From Rhizobium aethiopicum (GTDB lineage: Bacteria; Pseudomonadota; Alphaproteobacteria; Rhizobiales; Rhizobiaceae), in contig NZ_FMAJ01000002.1 in NCBI RefSeq assembly GCF_900094625.1, forward strand, positions 1-64,000: 64,000 nt of DNA. The letters are read 5' to 3'. Under the pieces are notes generated by a model. That model saw only the letters and a program-made list of their open reading frames with translations, made no database searches and was not told the DNA's origin. The position numbers and the translations under genes are program-made. Below are positions 36,280 to 44,393 of the stretch, in pieces (the first letter of the stretch is position 1; every line of letters begins with the position of its first letter).

Positions 36280-38019
36280 ATGAAAAAGAAAGCGGAATGG
36301 CCGCGCAGGCTGAGGTCGCAGGAATGGTATGGCGGCACGAGCCGCGACGTGATTTATCATCGCGGCTGGCTTAAGAACCAAGGTTATCCGCACGACCTGT
36401 TCGACGGCCGGCCGGTGATCGGCATCCTCAACACCTGGTCGGATATGACCCCGTGCAACGGTCATCTCAGAGAGCTTGCCGAAAAGGTGAAGGCGGGTGT
36501 CTGGGAGGCCGGCGGCTTCCCGCTCGAGGTGCCGGTGTTCTCCGCATCCGAAAACACCTTCCGCCCGACCGCGATGATGTACCGCAACCTCGCGGCACTC
36601 GCGGTGGAAGAGGCGATCCGCGGCCAGCCGATGGATGGTTGCGTGCTGCTCGTCGGCTGCGACAAGACCACGCCGTCACTGCTGATGGGGGCGGCCTCCT
36701 GCGACCTGCCGTCGATCGTCGTCACCGGCGGACCGATGCTGAACGGCTATTTCCGCGGCGAGCGCGTCGGCTCCGGCACGCATCTGTGGAAGTTCTCCGA
36801 GATGGTGAAGGCCGGCGAGATGACGCAGGCAGAATTCCTCGAGGCGGAAGCTTCGATGAGCCGTTCGTCGGGCACCTGCAACACCATGGGCACGGCCTCC
36901 ACCATGGCCTCCATGGCCGAAGCGCTCGGCATGGCTCTGTCGGGCAATGCCGCGATCCCGGGCGTCGATTCCCGCCGCAAGGTCATGGCGCAGCTCACCG
37001 GCCGTCGCATCGTGCAGATGGTCAAGGACGATCTGAAGCCCTCGGAGATCATGACGAAGCAGGCCTTCGAAAACGCCATCCGCACCAATGCGGCGATCGG
37101 CGGATCGACCAACGCCGTCATTCACCTGCTGGCGATTGCCGGCCGCGTCGGCATCGATCTGACGCTGGACGATTGGGACCGTTGCGGCCGGGACGTTCCG
37201 ACGATCGTCAACCTGATGCCGTCGGGCAAATACCTGATGGAAGAGTTCTTCTATGCCGGCGGCCTGCCCGTCGTCCTGAAGCGCCTCGGTGAGGCTGGTC
37301 TCCTGCACAAGGATGCGCTGACGGTCTCCGGCGAAACCGTCTGGGACGAGGTCAAGGATGTCGTCAACTGGAACGAAGACGTCATCCTGCCGGCTGAAAA
37401 GGCGCTGACCTCTTCGGGCGGCATCGTCGTGTTGCGCGGCAACCTCGCGCCGAAGGGCGCGGTGCTGAAGCCTTCGGCCGCCTCTCCGCACCTCCTGGTG
37501 CACCGGGGCAGGGCCGTCGTGTTCGAGGACATCGACGACTACAAGGCCAAGATCAACGACGACAGTCTTGATATCGACGAGACCTGCGTCATGGTCATGA
37601 AGAATTGCGGCCCGAAGGGTTATCCCGGCATGGCCGAAGTCGGCAACATGGGACTGCCGCCGAAGGTGCTGAAGAAGGGCATCCTCGACATGGTACGCAT
37701 TTCCGACGCCCGCATGTCCGGCACAGCCTACGGCACCGTCGTGCTGCACACCTCGCCGGAAGCGGCCGTCGGCGGACCACTGGCAGTCGTCAAGAACGGC
37801 GACATGATCGAGCTCGACGTGCCGAACCGCCGCCTGCATCTCGACATATCGGACGAGGAACTGGCGCACCGTCTCGCCGAATGGCAGCCGAACCATGATC
37901 TTCCCACATCAGGCTATGCCTTCCTGCATCAGCAGCATGTCGAAGGCGCTGATACCGGCGCCGACCTCGACTTCCTCAAGGGATGTCGCGGAAACGCTGT
38001 CGGCAAGGACAGCCACTGA
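36280..38019 (+). CDS. araC: L-arabinonate dehydratase (IlvD/Edd family, Fe-S)
   Basis: Dehydrates L-arabinonate to 2-keto-3-deoxy-L-arabinonate using a [2Fe-2S] cluster and Mg2+. The 579-residue sequence places C59, C127 and C200 exactly where the structurally characterised R. leguminosarum enzyme (RlArDHT) has its cluster ligands. E91 and D128 stand at the metal site, K129 at the carbamylated lysine, and S480 (ARMSG) at the catalytic serine. The symbol araC follows Azospirillum use for the dehydratase and is not the AraC regulator. It ends the gguC-ALDH-dehydratase series, and a strong terminator follows. D-fuconate and D-galactonate are possible side substrates. Confidence 0.92.
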   Translation: MKKKAEWPRRLRSQEWYGGTSRDVIYHRGWLKNQGYPHDLFDGRPVIGILNTWSDMTPCNGHLRELAEKVKAGVWEAGGFPLEVPVFSASENTFRPTAMMYRNLAALAVEEAIRGQPMDGCVLLVGCDKTTPSLLMGAASCDLPSIVVTGGPMLNGYFRGERVGSGTHLWKFSEMVKAGEMTQAEFLEAEASMSRSSGTCNTMGTASTMASMAEALGMALSGNAAIPGVDSRRKVMAQLTGRRIVQMVKDDLKPSEIMTKQAFENAIRTNAAIGGSTNAVIHLLAIAGRVGIDLTLDDWDRCGRDVPTIVNLMPSGKYLMEEFFYAGGLPVVLKRLGEAGLLHKDALTVSGETVWDEVKDVVNWNEDVILPAEKALTSSGGIVVLRGNLAPKGAVLKPSAASPHLLVHRGRAVVFEDIDDYKAKINDDSLDIDETCVMVMKNCGPKGYPGMAEVGNMGLPPKVLKKGILDMVRISDARMSGTAYGTVVLHTSPEAAVGGPLAVVKNGDMIELDVPNRRLHLDISDEELAHRLAEWQPNHDLPTSGYAFLHQQHVEGADTGADLDFLKGCRGNAVGKDSH

Positions 38020-38052
38020 GCGGGGACGCATCCGAGATCGGGATGGTTTGAA

Positions 38053-38080
38053 AAGGCGGGGTGAAAGCCCCGCCTTTTTG
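38053..38080 (+). terminator. Rho-independent terminator of the chvE-arabinonate operon
   Basis: AGGCGGGG (38054-38061) and CCCCGCCT (38068-38075) form an 8-bp stem with a 6-base loop and run into TTTTTG. It begins about 33 bases after the stop at 38019. Confidence 0.85.
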
Positions 38081-38177
38081 TTGCTGACAAGTCGCGAACG
38101 TCTCTTTCATCATGCTTGCGGGGGAGAGAGTACGTGGCATGCGAGAGCGTCCGAGGGACGGAGAGGTTGCGGCAAAT

Positions 38178-38202
38178 CCCTTCTCCCCGAGGGGGAGAAG
38201 GG
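38178..38202. repeat. Palindrome CCCTTCTCCCC-N3-GGGGAGAAGGG
   Basis: A perfect 11-3-11 inverted repeat of the type often scattered between rhizobial genes. It lies 36 bases from the stop of the minus-strand transglutaminase gene, but no T-run adjoins it. A related, less perfect form is at 24862-24892. Confidence 0.55.
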
Positions 38203-38237
38203 GAATCGCGAGGGCGCGTTCTGTCCTTCGGCGTCGC

Positions 38238-39062
38238 TCAGCTCTGGCTCTGACTCTGCATCTGGCTGCTGTCCTCGACCTTCACGGTCACCGACAGCGT
38301 CTCACCCGGCGTGCCGATGCGCATGCCTGAGATCGGCGCGGCGTCGCGGTAGCAGAGGCCCGAGGCGATCCTGATATAGCGTTCATCCGGGCAGATTTCA
38401 TTGACCGGGTCGAAGCCGACCCAGCCGAGGCCGGGAATATGGGCTTCGGCCCAGGCATGCGTCGCCGCCTGTTCGACCTTTTCTTCCATCATCAGATAGC
38501 CGGAGACATAACGCGCCGGCACCTGCAGGGCGCGGGCGGCGGCAACGAAGATGTGAGCATGGTCCTGACAGACACCGCTCTTCTTCTCCAGCGCCTGTTC
38601 CGCTGTCGTCGAAGTGTCGCTGGTTCCGGGCCTATAGTCGACGGTCTCATGGATCGCGGCCATCAGTGCATGCATGCGGGCGAGTTCGTTATCGCCGTTG
38701 GCGCTCTTGGTCAGTTCCTTGACGAGCTTGCCGCCCTTGGTGAGCGGCGTCTCGCGCAGGAAGAGCCAGAGCGGGCAGAAGCCGGTGTGTGGGCCGGTGA
38801 CGCCGTTGAGGTCCGCGGTTTCGACCTCGCCTTCGGCGAGGATGCTCGTTACATGCTGCTCGCCTTCCAGCGAGACCAGGTTGACGTGGTTGCCGTACTG
38901 ATCGTCATATTCCACCTCAGGCGTGGCGCCCTCGACCTTCAGCGACCACCCGAGCACCTTTTGAGCATTGGTCGTCGGCGGTGTCAGCCTCAGCCGCTGC
39001 AAGGAGAATTTCGAGGGCTCGTCGTAGCTGTATTCGGAGAGGTGGCTGATTTTCAGTCTCAT
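38238..39062 (-). CDS. Transglutaminase-like cysteine peptidase family protein
   Basis: A 274-residue soluble protein. The N-terminal ~80 residues form the bacterial transglutaminase N-domain (LKISHLSEYSYDEPSKFSLQ, LRLTPPTT). The catalytic triad of the core domain is visible as Cys in KSGVCQDHAH, His in ATHAWAEAH and Asp in GFDPVNE. Such proteins may form or break isopeptide bonds. It is the third gene of a conserved unit with an alpha-E protein and a circularly permuted ATP-grasp enzyme, which points to peptide-bond chemistry on an unknown substrate. A 12-base gap separates it from the alpha-E gene. Confidence 0.88.
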   Translation of the reverse strand: MRLKISHLSEYSYDEPSKFSLQRLRLTPPTTNAQKVLGWSLKVEGATPEVEYDDQYGNHVNLVSLEGEQHVTSILAEGEVETADLNGVTGPHTGFCPLWLFLRETPLTKGGKLVKELTKSANGDNELARMHALMAAIHETVDYRPGTSDTSTTAEQALEKKSGVCQDHAHIFVAAARALQVPARYVSGYLMMEEKVEQAATHAWAEAHIPGLGWVGFDPVNEICPDERYIRIASGLCYRDAAPISGMRIGTPGETLSVTVKVEDSSQMQSQSQS

Positions 39063-39074
39063 ATTCTGATCCGC

Positions 39075-40016
39075 TTAAACGTAGAACCGGTAGCCGTTGG
39101 AAATTTCCATGCCGAGCTGGTTGTTGCGCGAGACGAAATCCTCCAGGAACTCGTGAAGGCCCTGATCCATGATGTCGCGGATCGCCCTTGTCTGCAGGGT
39201 GGTTCGGATCGCCTCGGCTGTATCGTGGGCGGGAAGCCGCTCCTCGTAATTCTGGGCGAGATAGCCGAGATTGCTGACGATCTTCTCGTAGCAATAGGCA
39301 AGCGAGCGCGGCATCTGCACATTGAGGGTCAGGAAGTCGGCGATGTTCATCGCCCGGTATTCGCCGTCATAGGCCCAGCTGTAGGCGCGGTGCGCCGAGA
39401 CCGAGCGCAGGATCGATTCCCACTGCACGTTGTCGAGGGAGGAGCCGACGGCCGAAACGGAAGGCAGCAGAACGTAATATTTCACGTCGAGGATTCGGCT
39501 CGTATTGTCCGCCCTCTCGATGAAGGTGCCGATGCGGGCGAAATTATAAAGTTCGTTGCGCAGCGTCGAACCGTGGAAGGCGCCGCGGATCAGGCCGGCG
39601 CGGCGCTTGATGGCGTCGATTACCTCCGGCATTTCGGCCGGCTTGACGCGCTTTTCGAGCAGCGACTTCAGGTCGATCCAGCATTCATTGGTCGCTTCCC
39701 AGGTCTCCCGCGTCAGCGCCGTGCGCACCATGCGGGCATTGTTGCGGCCCGAGTCGATGCAGGACATGACGCTCGACGGGTTGGCCCGATCGCGCAGGAG
39801 ATAATCGATCGCGTCGGCATGGGTCAGCTTGGCGTGGCCCTCGTTATAGGCCTCGCGCACGCCCGCACTTTGCAGCACGCCGTCCCAGTTGTCGTCCCCG
39901 GCGCTGCTACGGGTAAGCGACATGCGCAGCCCGGCATCGACCAGGCGGGCGATATTTTCGGCGCGCTCGATGTACCGGAACATCCAGTAGAGGCCGTTTG
40001 CGGTTCTTCCGAGCAT
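39075..40016 (-). CDS. Alpha-E domain protein (DUF403)
   Basis: A 313-residue all-alpha protein beginning MLGRTANGLYWMFRYIERAE, the characteristic N-terminus of alpha-E proteins. Further family marks are SVMSCIDSGRNNARMVRTAL and RGAFHGSTLRNELYNFARIG with IERADNTSRIL. These proteins almost always accompany a circularly permuted ATP-grasp enzyme and a transglutaminase, as here. Their biochemical role is not known. The start overlaps the stop of the ATP-grasp gene by one base (TGATG), so the two are translationally coupled. Confidence 0.9.
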   Translation of the reverse strand: MLGRTANGLYWMFRYIERAENIARLVDAGLRMSLTRSSAGDDNWDGVLQSAGVREAYNEGHAKLTHADAIDYLLRDRANPSSVMSCIDSGRNNARMVRTALTRETWEATNECWIDLKSLLEKRVKPAEMPEVIDAIKRRAGLIRGAFHGSTLRNELYNFARIGTFIERADNTSRILDVKYYVLLPSVSAVGSSLDNVQWESILRSVSAHRAYSWAYDGEYRAMNIADFLTLNVQMPRSLAYCYEKIVSNLGYLAQNYEERLPAHDTAEAIRTTLQTRAIRDIMDQGLHEFLEDFVSRNNQLGMEISNGYRFYV

Positions 40017-41425
40017 CAGTCCTCCAGTACCCAGGTGTCTTTGGTGCCGCCGCCCTGGCTGGAATTGACCACCAGCGAGCCCTGCTTCAGCGCCACGCGG
40101 GTAAGCCCACCCGGGATGATCTGCACCTTGTCGGAGACGAGGACGTAGGGGCGAAGGTCGACATGGCGCGGCGCAATCCCCTTGTTGACGAGAATCGGCA
40201 CGGTGGAGAGCGACAGCGTCGGCTGGGCGATGTAGTTGTTCGGTTTGGCCTTCAGCTTTTCGGCAAAATCGGCGCGCTCCTTTTTGGATGCCGTTGGTCC
40301 CACGAGCATGCCGTAGCCGCCGGAGCCGTGCACTTCCTTGACGACGAGCTCTTCGAGGTGCTCCAGCACGTATTTCAGACTTGATGCTTCCGAACAGCGC
40401 CAGGTCGGGACGTTTTCGAGCAGCGCCTTGCTGCCGGTGTAGAATTCGACGATTTCCGGCATGTAGGAATAGATCGCCTTGTCATCGCAAATGCCGGTGC
40501 CGGGTGCATTGGCGATTGTGATATTGCCGGAGCGGTAGACATCCATGATGCCGGGAATGCCGAGCGCGGAATCGGCCCGGAAGGTCAGCGGATCGAGGAA
40601 ATCGTCGTCGACGCGGCGGTAGAGCACGTCGATCGCCTCGTAACCGCGGGTCGTCCTCATCTTCACCTTGCCGTCGATGACGCGCAGATCCGAGCCCTCG
40701 ACCAGCTCGACGCCCATCATGTCGGCGAGGAAGGAATGTTCGTAATAGGCCGAATTGTAGATGCCTGGCGTCAGCACCGCCACGCGCGGCTTGCCGGTGC
40801 AGCCGGGAGGGGCGAGCGAGGCAAGGCTCTGGCGAAGCAGATAGGGATAGTCCTCGACGCGCTGCACCTTGTTTTCGTGGAAGAGCTCCGGGAACATCTG
40901 CATCATGGTTTCCCGGTTTTCCAGCATATAGCTGACGCCGGAAGGCGTGCGGGCATTATCCTCCAGCACATAGAACTGCTCTTCGCCTGTTCGTACGATG
41001 TCGGTGCCGACGATATGGGTGTAGACCCCGCCGGGCGGACGGAAGCCGATCATCTCGGACAGGAAGGCGACGTTGTTCTCGATTAGCTCGCGTGGGACGC
41101 GGCCGGCGCGGATGATCTCCTGCTTGTGGTAGATATCGTCCAGGAAGGCATTGAGGGCGATCACCCGCTGCTCGATGCCCTGGGCGAGCTTGCGCCATTC
41201 GCGGGCGGAGATGATGCGCGGAATGATGTCAAAGGGGATAAGTTTTTCGGAACTGTCGGCGTGCCCGTAGACCGCGAAGGTGATGCCGGTCTTCCGGAAA
41301 ATGTTCTCCGCATCGCGGGACTTGGCAATCAGATGCGACCGGTCTTGGCTGTTGTACCACTCAAAATATTTGTCATAAGGCGGGCGAGGACTTTCGTCCC
41401 CGGTCATCATTTCGTCAAATGCCAA
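40016..41425 (-). CDS. Circularly permuted ATP-grasp protein (DUF404/DUF407)
   Basis: A putative ATP-dependent amide-bond-forming enzyme of 469 residues. Features are YDKYFEWYNSQDRSHL near the start, GIEQRVIALNAFLDDIYHKQ, EDNARTPSGVSYMLENRE (metal-binding Asp/Asn-type loop) and the glycine-rich EVHGSGGYGMLVGP nucleotide loop near the C-terminus, as expected for the permuted fold. I choose TTG 41425 (LAFDEMMTG) because GGGGAG lies 9 bases before it; ATG 41410 is the alternative. It is the first gene of the ATP-grasp / alpha-E / transglutaminase operon. The product of the pathway is unknown. Confidence 0.88.
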   Translation of the reverse strand: MAFDEMMTGDESPRPPYDKYFEWYNSQDRSHLIAKSRDAENIFRKTGITFAVYGHADSSEKLIPFDIIPRIISAREWRKLAQGIEQRVIALNAFLDDIYHKQEIIRAGRVPRELIENNVAFLSEMIGFRPPGGVYTHIVGTDIVRTGEEQFYVLEDNARTPSGVSYMLENRETMMQMFPELFHENKVQRVEDYPYLLRQSLASLAPPGCTGKPRVAVLTPGIYNSAYYEHSFLADMMGVELVEGSDLRVIDGKVKMRTTRGYEAIDVLYRRVDDDFLDPLTFRADSALGIPGIMDVYRSGNITIANAPGTGICDDKAIYSYMPEIVEFYTGSKALLENVPTWRCSEASSLKYVLEHLEELVVKEVHGSGGYGMLVGPTASKKERADFAEKLKAKPNNYIAQPTLSLSTVPILVNKGIAPRHVDLRPYVLVSDKVQIIPGGLTRVALKQGSLVVNSSQGGGTKDTWVLED

Positions 41426-41449
41426 AGGTGCGGCTCCCCTTTTTTGTTC

Positions 41450-41478
41450 ATTTGAATACAACGCAAATTGCAATGCAA
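41450..41478 (-). promoter_or_regulatory. Tentative promoter of the ATP-grasp operon
   Basis: Minus-strand TTGCAT (41478-41473) and TCAAAT (41455-41450) are 17 bases apart and end 25 bases before the TTG start. The -10 box is weak. Confidence 0.3.
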
Positions 41479-41960
41479 GAACCATGCGCATTTCGAGGAA
41501 AAGATTTTGCGGTGCGGGAAAGGGATGAGAATTCGGGTGCTTTGAGCGGCATGGTGGATGGCTGCTCGCACGGGATTGCGCAAAACGTGAGCATTTGATT
41601 GTTTTCCGGTCGCCCCGGTGGATTGGCGCACACCGACGCATCCCCTCCGATCCCCATTCTCGGGACTGTGCCTGAGGAATGTCACAGGAAGCCATTCACC
41701 GCGCGTCTGCGCGGTGAATGGCTCTGCACGCTGTTAAGAATTCTCCGGCGTCCAAGGGGGTGGCGCGCCGGATTCCTCTAACGAGCACAGGAATGATGGA
41801 GCCTGGAGAGGCACTGGCAGTTCTTCGCTGCCGCGACATGCTTCCAGGCGGCGACCCCACCCATCAGCGAAATTTCAAATAAGCATCAATGCTTCGCCTT
41901 TGACTGCGGCAGCAGGGTGCGGCTATCAGCACGGCAACTCTTTGTCCCCCGAGATGCATC
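41479..41960. other. Intergenic region between divergent genes
   Basis: The full gap between the ATP-grasp start and the EamA gene is 535 bases. Apart from the tentative promoter and the perfect hairpin at 41690-41723, I see no gene. Short open frames across it have no recognisable content. Confidence 0.45.
41690..41723. repeat. Perfect 15-bp inverted repeat with 4-base loop
   Basis: AGCCATTCACCGCGC and its exact complement surround GTCT. It lies about 265 bases from the ATP-grasp start and 237 bases from the EamA gene, on the upstream side of both. No T-run adjoins it on either strand. It could be the end of an unannotated small RNA, a mobile palindrome or a protein site. Confidence 0.6.
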
Positions 41961-42860
41961 ATGTCCCTTGATCGCCTTGCCCCCGCTCTCTTCGTCCTGC
42001 TCTGGTCCACGGGCTGGGTGGTGGCAAAATATGCGGCGCTGCATTCCGAGCCCTTCACCTTTCTTTCGATACGCTATGCGCTGTCGGCTCTGGCATTCCT
42101 GGCGCTCTGCCTGGCGATGGGGGCGCAATGGCCGAAAAGTCGGGCGACGTGGCTGCGTGCGATCTATTCCGGGTTCTTCCTGCATGGCTTTTACCTCGCC
42201 GGCCTCTGGTGGGCGATCGCCAATGGTGTGCCGGCCGGCATATCCGGTATCATCGCCGCGCTGCAGCCGCTGCTGACGGCGATGGCGGCTCCCTTCCTCG
42301 TCGGCGAGCGGTTGCAACAGGCGCAGAAGCTCGGCCTTGGCCTCGGCTTCGTCGGCATCGCCATAGCCATTTCGCCGAAGCTTTTCGATCCAGCGACGGC
42401 CGATCTCGGCCATGCGGCGCTGCCGCTGGCGATCAACCTTATCGCCATGGGCTCCGTCACCTACGGTACGCTGTACCAGAAGAAACACCTGCAATCCGGC
42501 GACCTCAGGACGATCGCGACGCTGCAATATGTCGGCGCGCTAATTCTCACCCTGCCGCTTTCGCTCACATTAGAACACCAGCATTTCGATGGTTCGGCTC
42601 AGGCCTATGGCGCGCTCATCTGGTCGGTCTCCGGCCTGTCGATGGGCGGGGTCGGGCTGCTGCTTTATCTGATCCGGCGCGGGCAGGTCTCGCGCGCCGC
42701 TTCGCTCATCTACCTGATGCCGCCCGCAGTGGCGTTTGAGGCCTTCATCGTCTTCGGAGAACCGCTGACGCTGCCGTTGATTCTCGGCACGGTGATCGTG
42801 GTGATGGGCGTATATATGACAAATCGCAGGGGCGGTCAGCAGGCGGAGGCGAGCGTATAG
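41961..42860 (+). CDS. EamA/DMT-family transporter
   Basis: A 299-residue inner-membrane protein with about ten hydrophobic helices in two EamA repeats. The first begins APALFVLLWSTGWVVAKYAA and contains PAGISGIIAALQPLLTA. The second includes GLSMGGVGLLLYLIRRG and ASLIYLMPPAVAFEAFIVFGEPL. The conserved Glu and Pro positions at the end of each repeat are present. These proteins usually export metabolites or amino acids, and the substrate is unknown. It stands alone. Confidence 0.85.
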   Translation: MSLDRLAPALFVLLWSTGWVVAKYAALHSEPFTFLSIRYALSALAFLALCLAMGAQWPKSRATWLRAIYSGFFLHGFYLAGLWWAIANGVPAGISGIIAALQPLLTAMAAPFLVGERLQQAQKLGLGLGFVGIAIAISPKLFDPATADLGHAALPLAINLIAMGSVTYGTLYQKKHLQSGDLRTIATLQYVGALILTLPLSLTLEHQHFDGSAQAYGALIWSVSGLSMGGVGLLLYLIRRGQVSRAASLIYLMPPAVAFEAFIVFGEPLTLPLILGTVIVVMGVYMTNRRGGQQAEASV

Positions 42861-43126
42861 GCTGATGGCTGCGGCAAGATCGAGCGACCGAATGGCCTGA
42901 ACTTTCAGGCCCGGCAGGTCCATCCTCACGCATCGAGCGCTGCAGCAGATGAAGGATGGCCTCGCGCGCCTCAAGGCAGAAGGCGAGGAGATTGTCATAG
43001 ACTGACGCTTTCGAGGTCGCCGGCGAGTGCCGACGACCTCGTATCCAGAGCGGCTTCGTGCGCTACCCGGGCACCATTCACGGCCAAGCTGGAGCCTTAC
43101 GGATGCACAGGGGTAGGAAGCAGCGA
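42861..43126. other. Intergenic region between convergent genes
   Basis: 266 bases with no supported gene. A plus-strand frame ending near 43005 reads LTHRALQQMKDGLARLKAEG before its stop, which could be the tail of a lost gene. It has no start and I cannot identify it. Confidence 0.35.
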
Positions 43127-44335
43127 TCAGGTGCGGGGCTGCAGCAGCGCCAAGGCAACTGTCGACGCAGCCAGGAGAGCCGTAAGAGTCAATGGTCCGA
43201 CAGCGCCGTGGTGGTCGACGATATAGCCGCCAACGATAGCGCCGATACTGATGGCCACCTGAAAAGAGACGACCATGAGGCTACCCGCCGCCTCCAGAGC
43301 GTCGGCGGCCGCGCGGGAAAGATTGGTCGGCAGCACGACCGGCGCCATGCCGAAGGCAAAGCCCCACAGCGTGACGAGTGCGAACGCGACGGCGGTATGA
43401 GCACCCCAAAGCACCAGAGCGAGTGCGGCAAACGTCATCAATACAGCCGTGACAGCCAGCGCTATGCCGATGCTCGCGTCGGCCATCCTACCGCCGGCAA
43501 CATTGCCGATCACGGAGGCGATGCCAAACCCAAGCAGCGCCAGGGCGATCGATTTGGTTTCAAGGAGCGTCACTTGTTCGAGGAAGGGACGCACATAAAC
43601 CGATCCGGCAAAATGCCCTGTCATCAGCAAGAGGATAGCAAGCATTCCCAATTGAACGCCCCTCCGTCGCGTTAGCCGGAAAACATCAGCGAGACTGTTG
43701 CTAGTGCTTGCAGGGAGTGTCGGTAAACTGAGCACCTGCAGCAGCATAGCAACTGCTGCAAGCCCGGCTGTCATCGCCATGGCGCTGCGCCATCCCAGCC
43801 AATCGCTGATCAAAGCACCCATTGATGGTGCAGCTATCGTGGCAAGCGAAACACCGAGGGTGACGATAGCCATGCCCCGACCTGTCGCGTTGGCGCCGAC
43901 CAGCCTTGCCACGACGGCCACTGAAAGCGCCCAAAAGCCGCTAAGCGCGATGCCCAATCCCGCCCGGCCCAACAACAGCAGCCAAAAATCGGTCGCGAAC
44001 GATGCAAGAATGTTGGAGCCAACCGCCAAGGCGCTGAGACCGACGAGCACCGCTTTGCGGTTCAGCCTGCCGATGAGAACATTGCTCAACAGGGCCGCCA
44101 CGGCGCCGACGGAAGCGGTGGCGGTGACGACCTGTCCGGCCGTGCCCTCGGAAATGCCGAGGTCTCGGGCCATTGGCGTCAACAGGCCCGCCGGCAGAAA
44201 CTCAGCAGATACCAGTGCAAAGCTGGTGGCCGCCATCGAAAGAACGGCAAACCAGGTCGCCGCGCTCCACGCCGATGGTTCAGCCGTCTCGAGGCCAATT
44301 GTGGCGCCGTCGAATTGTGATGTTGTGTCCGTCAT
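43127..44335 (-). CDS. MFS transporter, drug/arabinose-efflux type
   Basis: A 402-residue, 12-helix proton-driven efflux protein. The cytoplasmic motif A region reads NVLIGRLNRKAVLVGLSALA and the motif C-like region VTLGVSLATIAAPSMGALIS, as in AraJ/YdhP-type exporters. N-terminal VSAEFLPAGLLTPMARDLGI is also typical of that group. GGAGATCCATCT precedes the start at MTDTTSQ; the longer open frame upstream overlaps the AraC gene and is its shadow. It is 58 bases downstream of an AraC-family gene on the same strand, which suggests co-transcription. Substrate unknown. Confidence 0.87.
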   Translation of the reverse strand: MTDTTSQFDGATIGLETAEPSAWSAATWFAVLSMAATSFALVSAEFLPAGLLTPMARDLGISEGTAGQVVTATASVGAVAALLSNVLIGRLNRKAVLVGLSALAVGSNILASFATDFWLLLLGRAGLGIALSGFWALSVAVVARLVGANATGRGMAIVTLGVSLATIAAPSMGALISDWLGWRSAMAMTAGLAAVAMLLQVLSLPTLPASTSNSLADVFRLTRRRGVQLGMLAILLLMTGHFAGSVYVRPFLEQVTLLETKSIALALLGFGIASVIGNVAGGRMADASIGIALAVTAVLMTFAALALVLWGAHTAVAFALVTLWGFAFGMAPVVLPTNLSRAAADALEAAGSLMVVSFQVAISIGAIVGGYIVDHHGAVGPLTLTALLAASTVALALLQPRT

Positions 44336-44393
44336 AGATGGATCTCCTGTGTTTGGAGATTTCATAGACGAAGTTTTCAGGATGATATGTGTC

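Noticed and set aside
34704..36338. 544-codon minus-strand open frame opposite the aldehyde dehydrogenase
   Set aside because: Despite its length it has no domain and no ribosome binding site. The plus-strand enzyme is certain.
38178..38202. Palindrome as terminator of the transglutaminase gene
   Set aside because: The stem is strong but no T-run adjoins it. It resembles a dispersed intergenic repeat, so it is listed as a repeat.
38439..40148. 569-codon plus-strand open frame opposite the alpha-E and transglutaminase genes
   Set aside because: It spans two real genes on the other strand and has shadow-frame composition.
42880..43005. Short plus-strand frame ending LTHRALQQMKDGLARLKAEG plus a few residues
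   Set aside because: It looks protein-like but has no start signal and no family I recognise. Noted only as a possible remnant in the intergenic entry.
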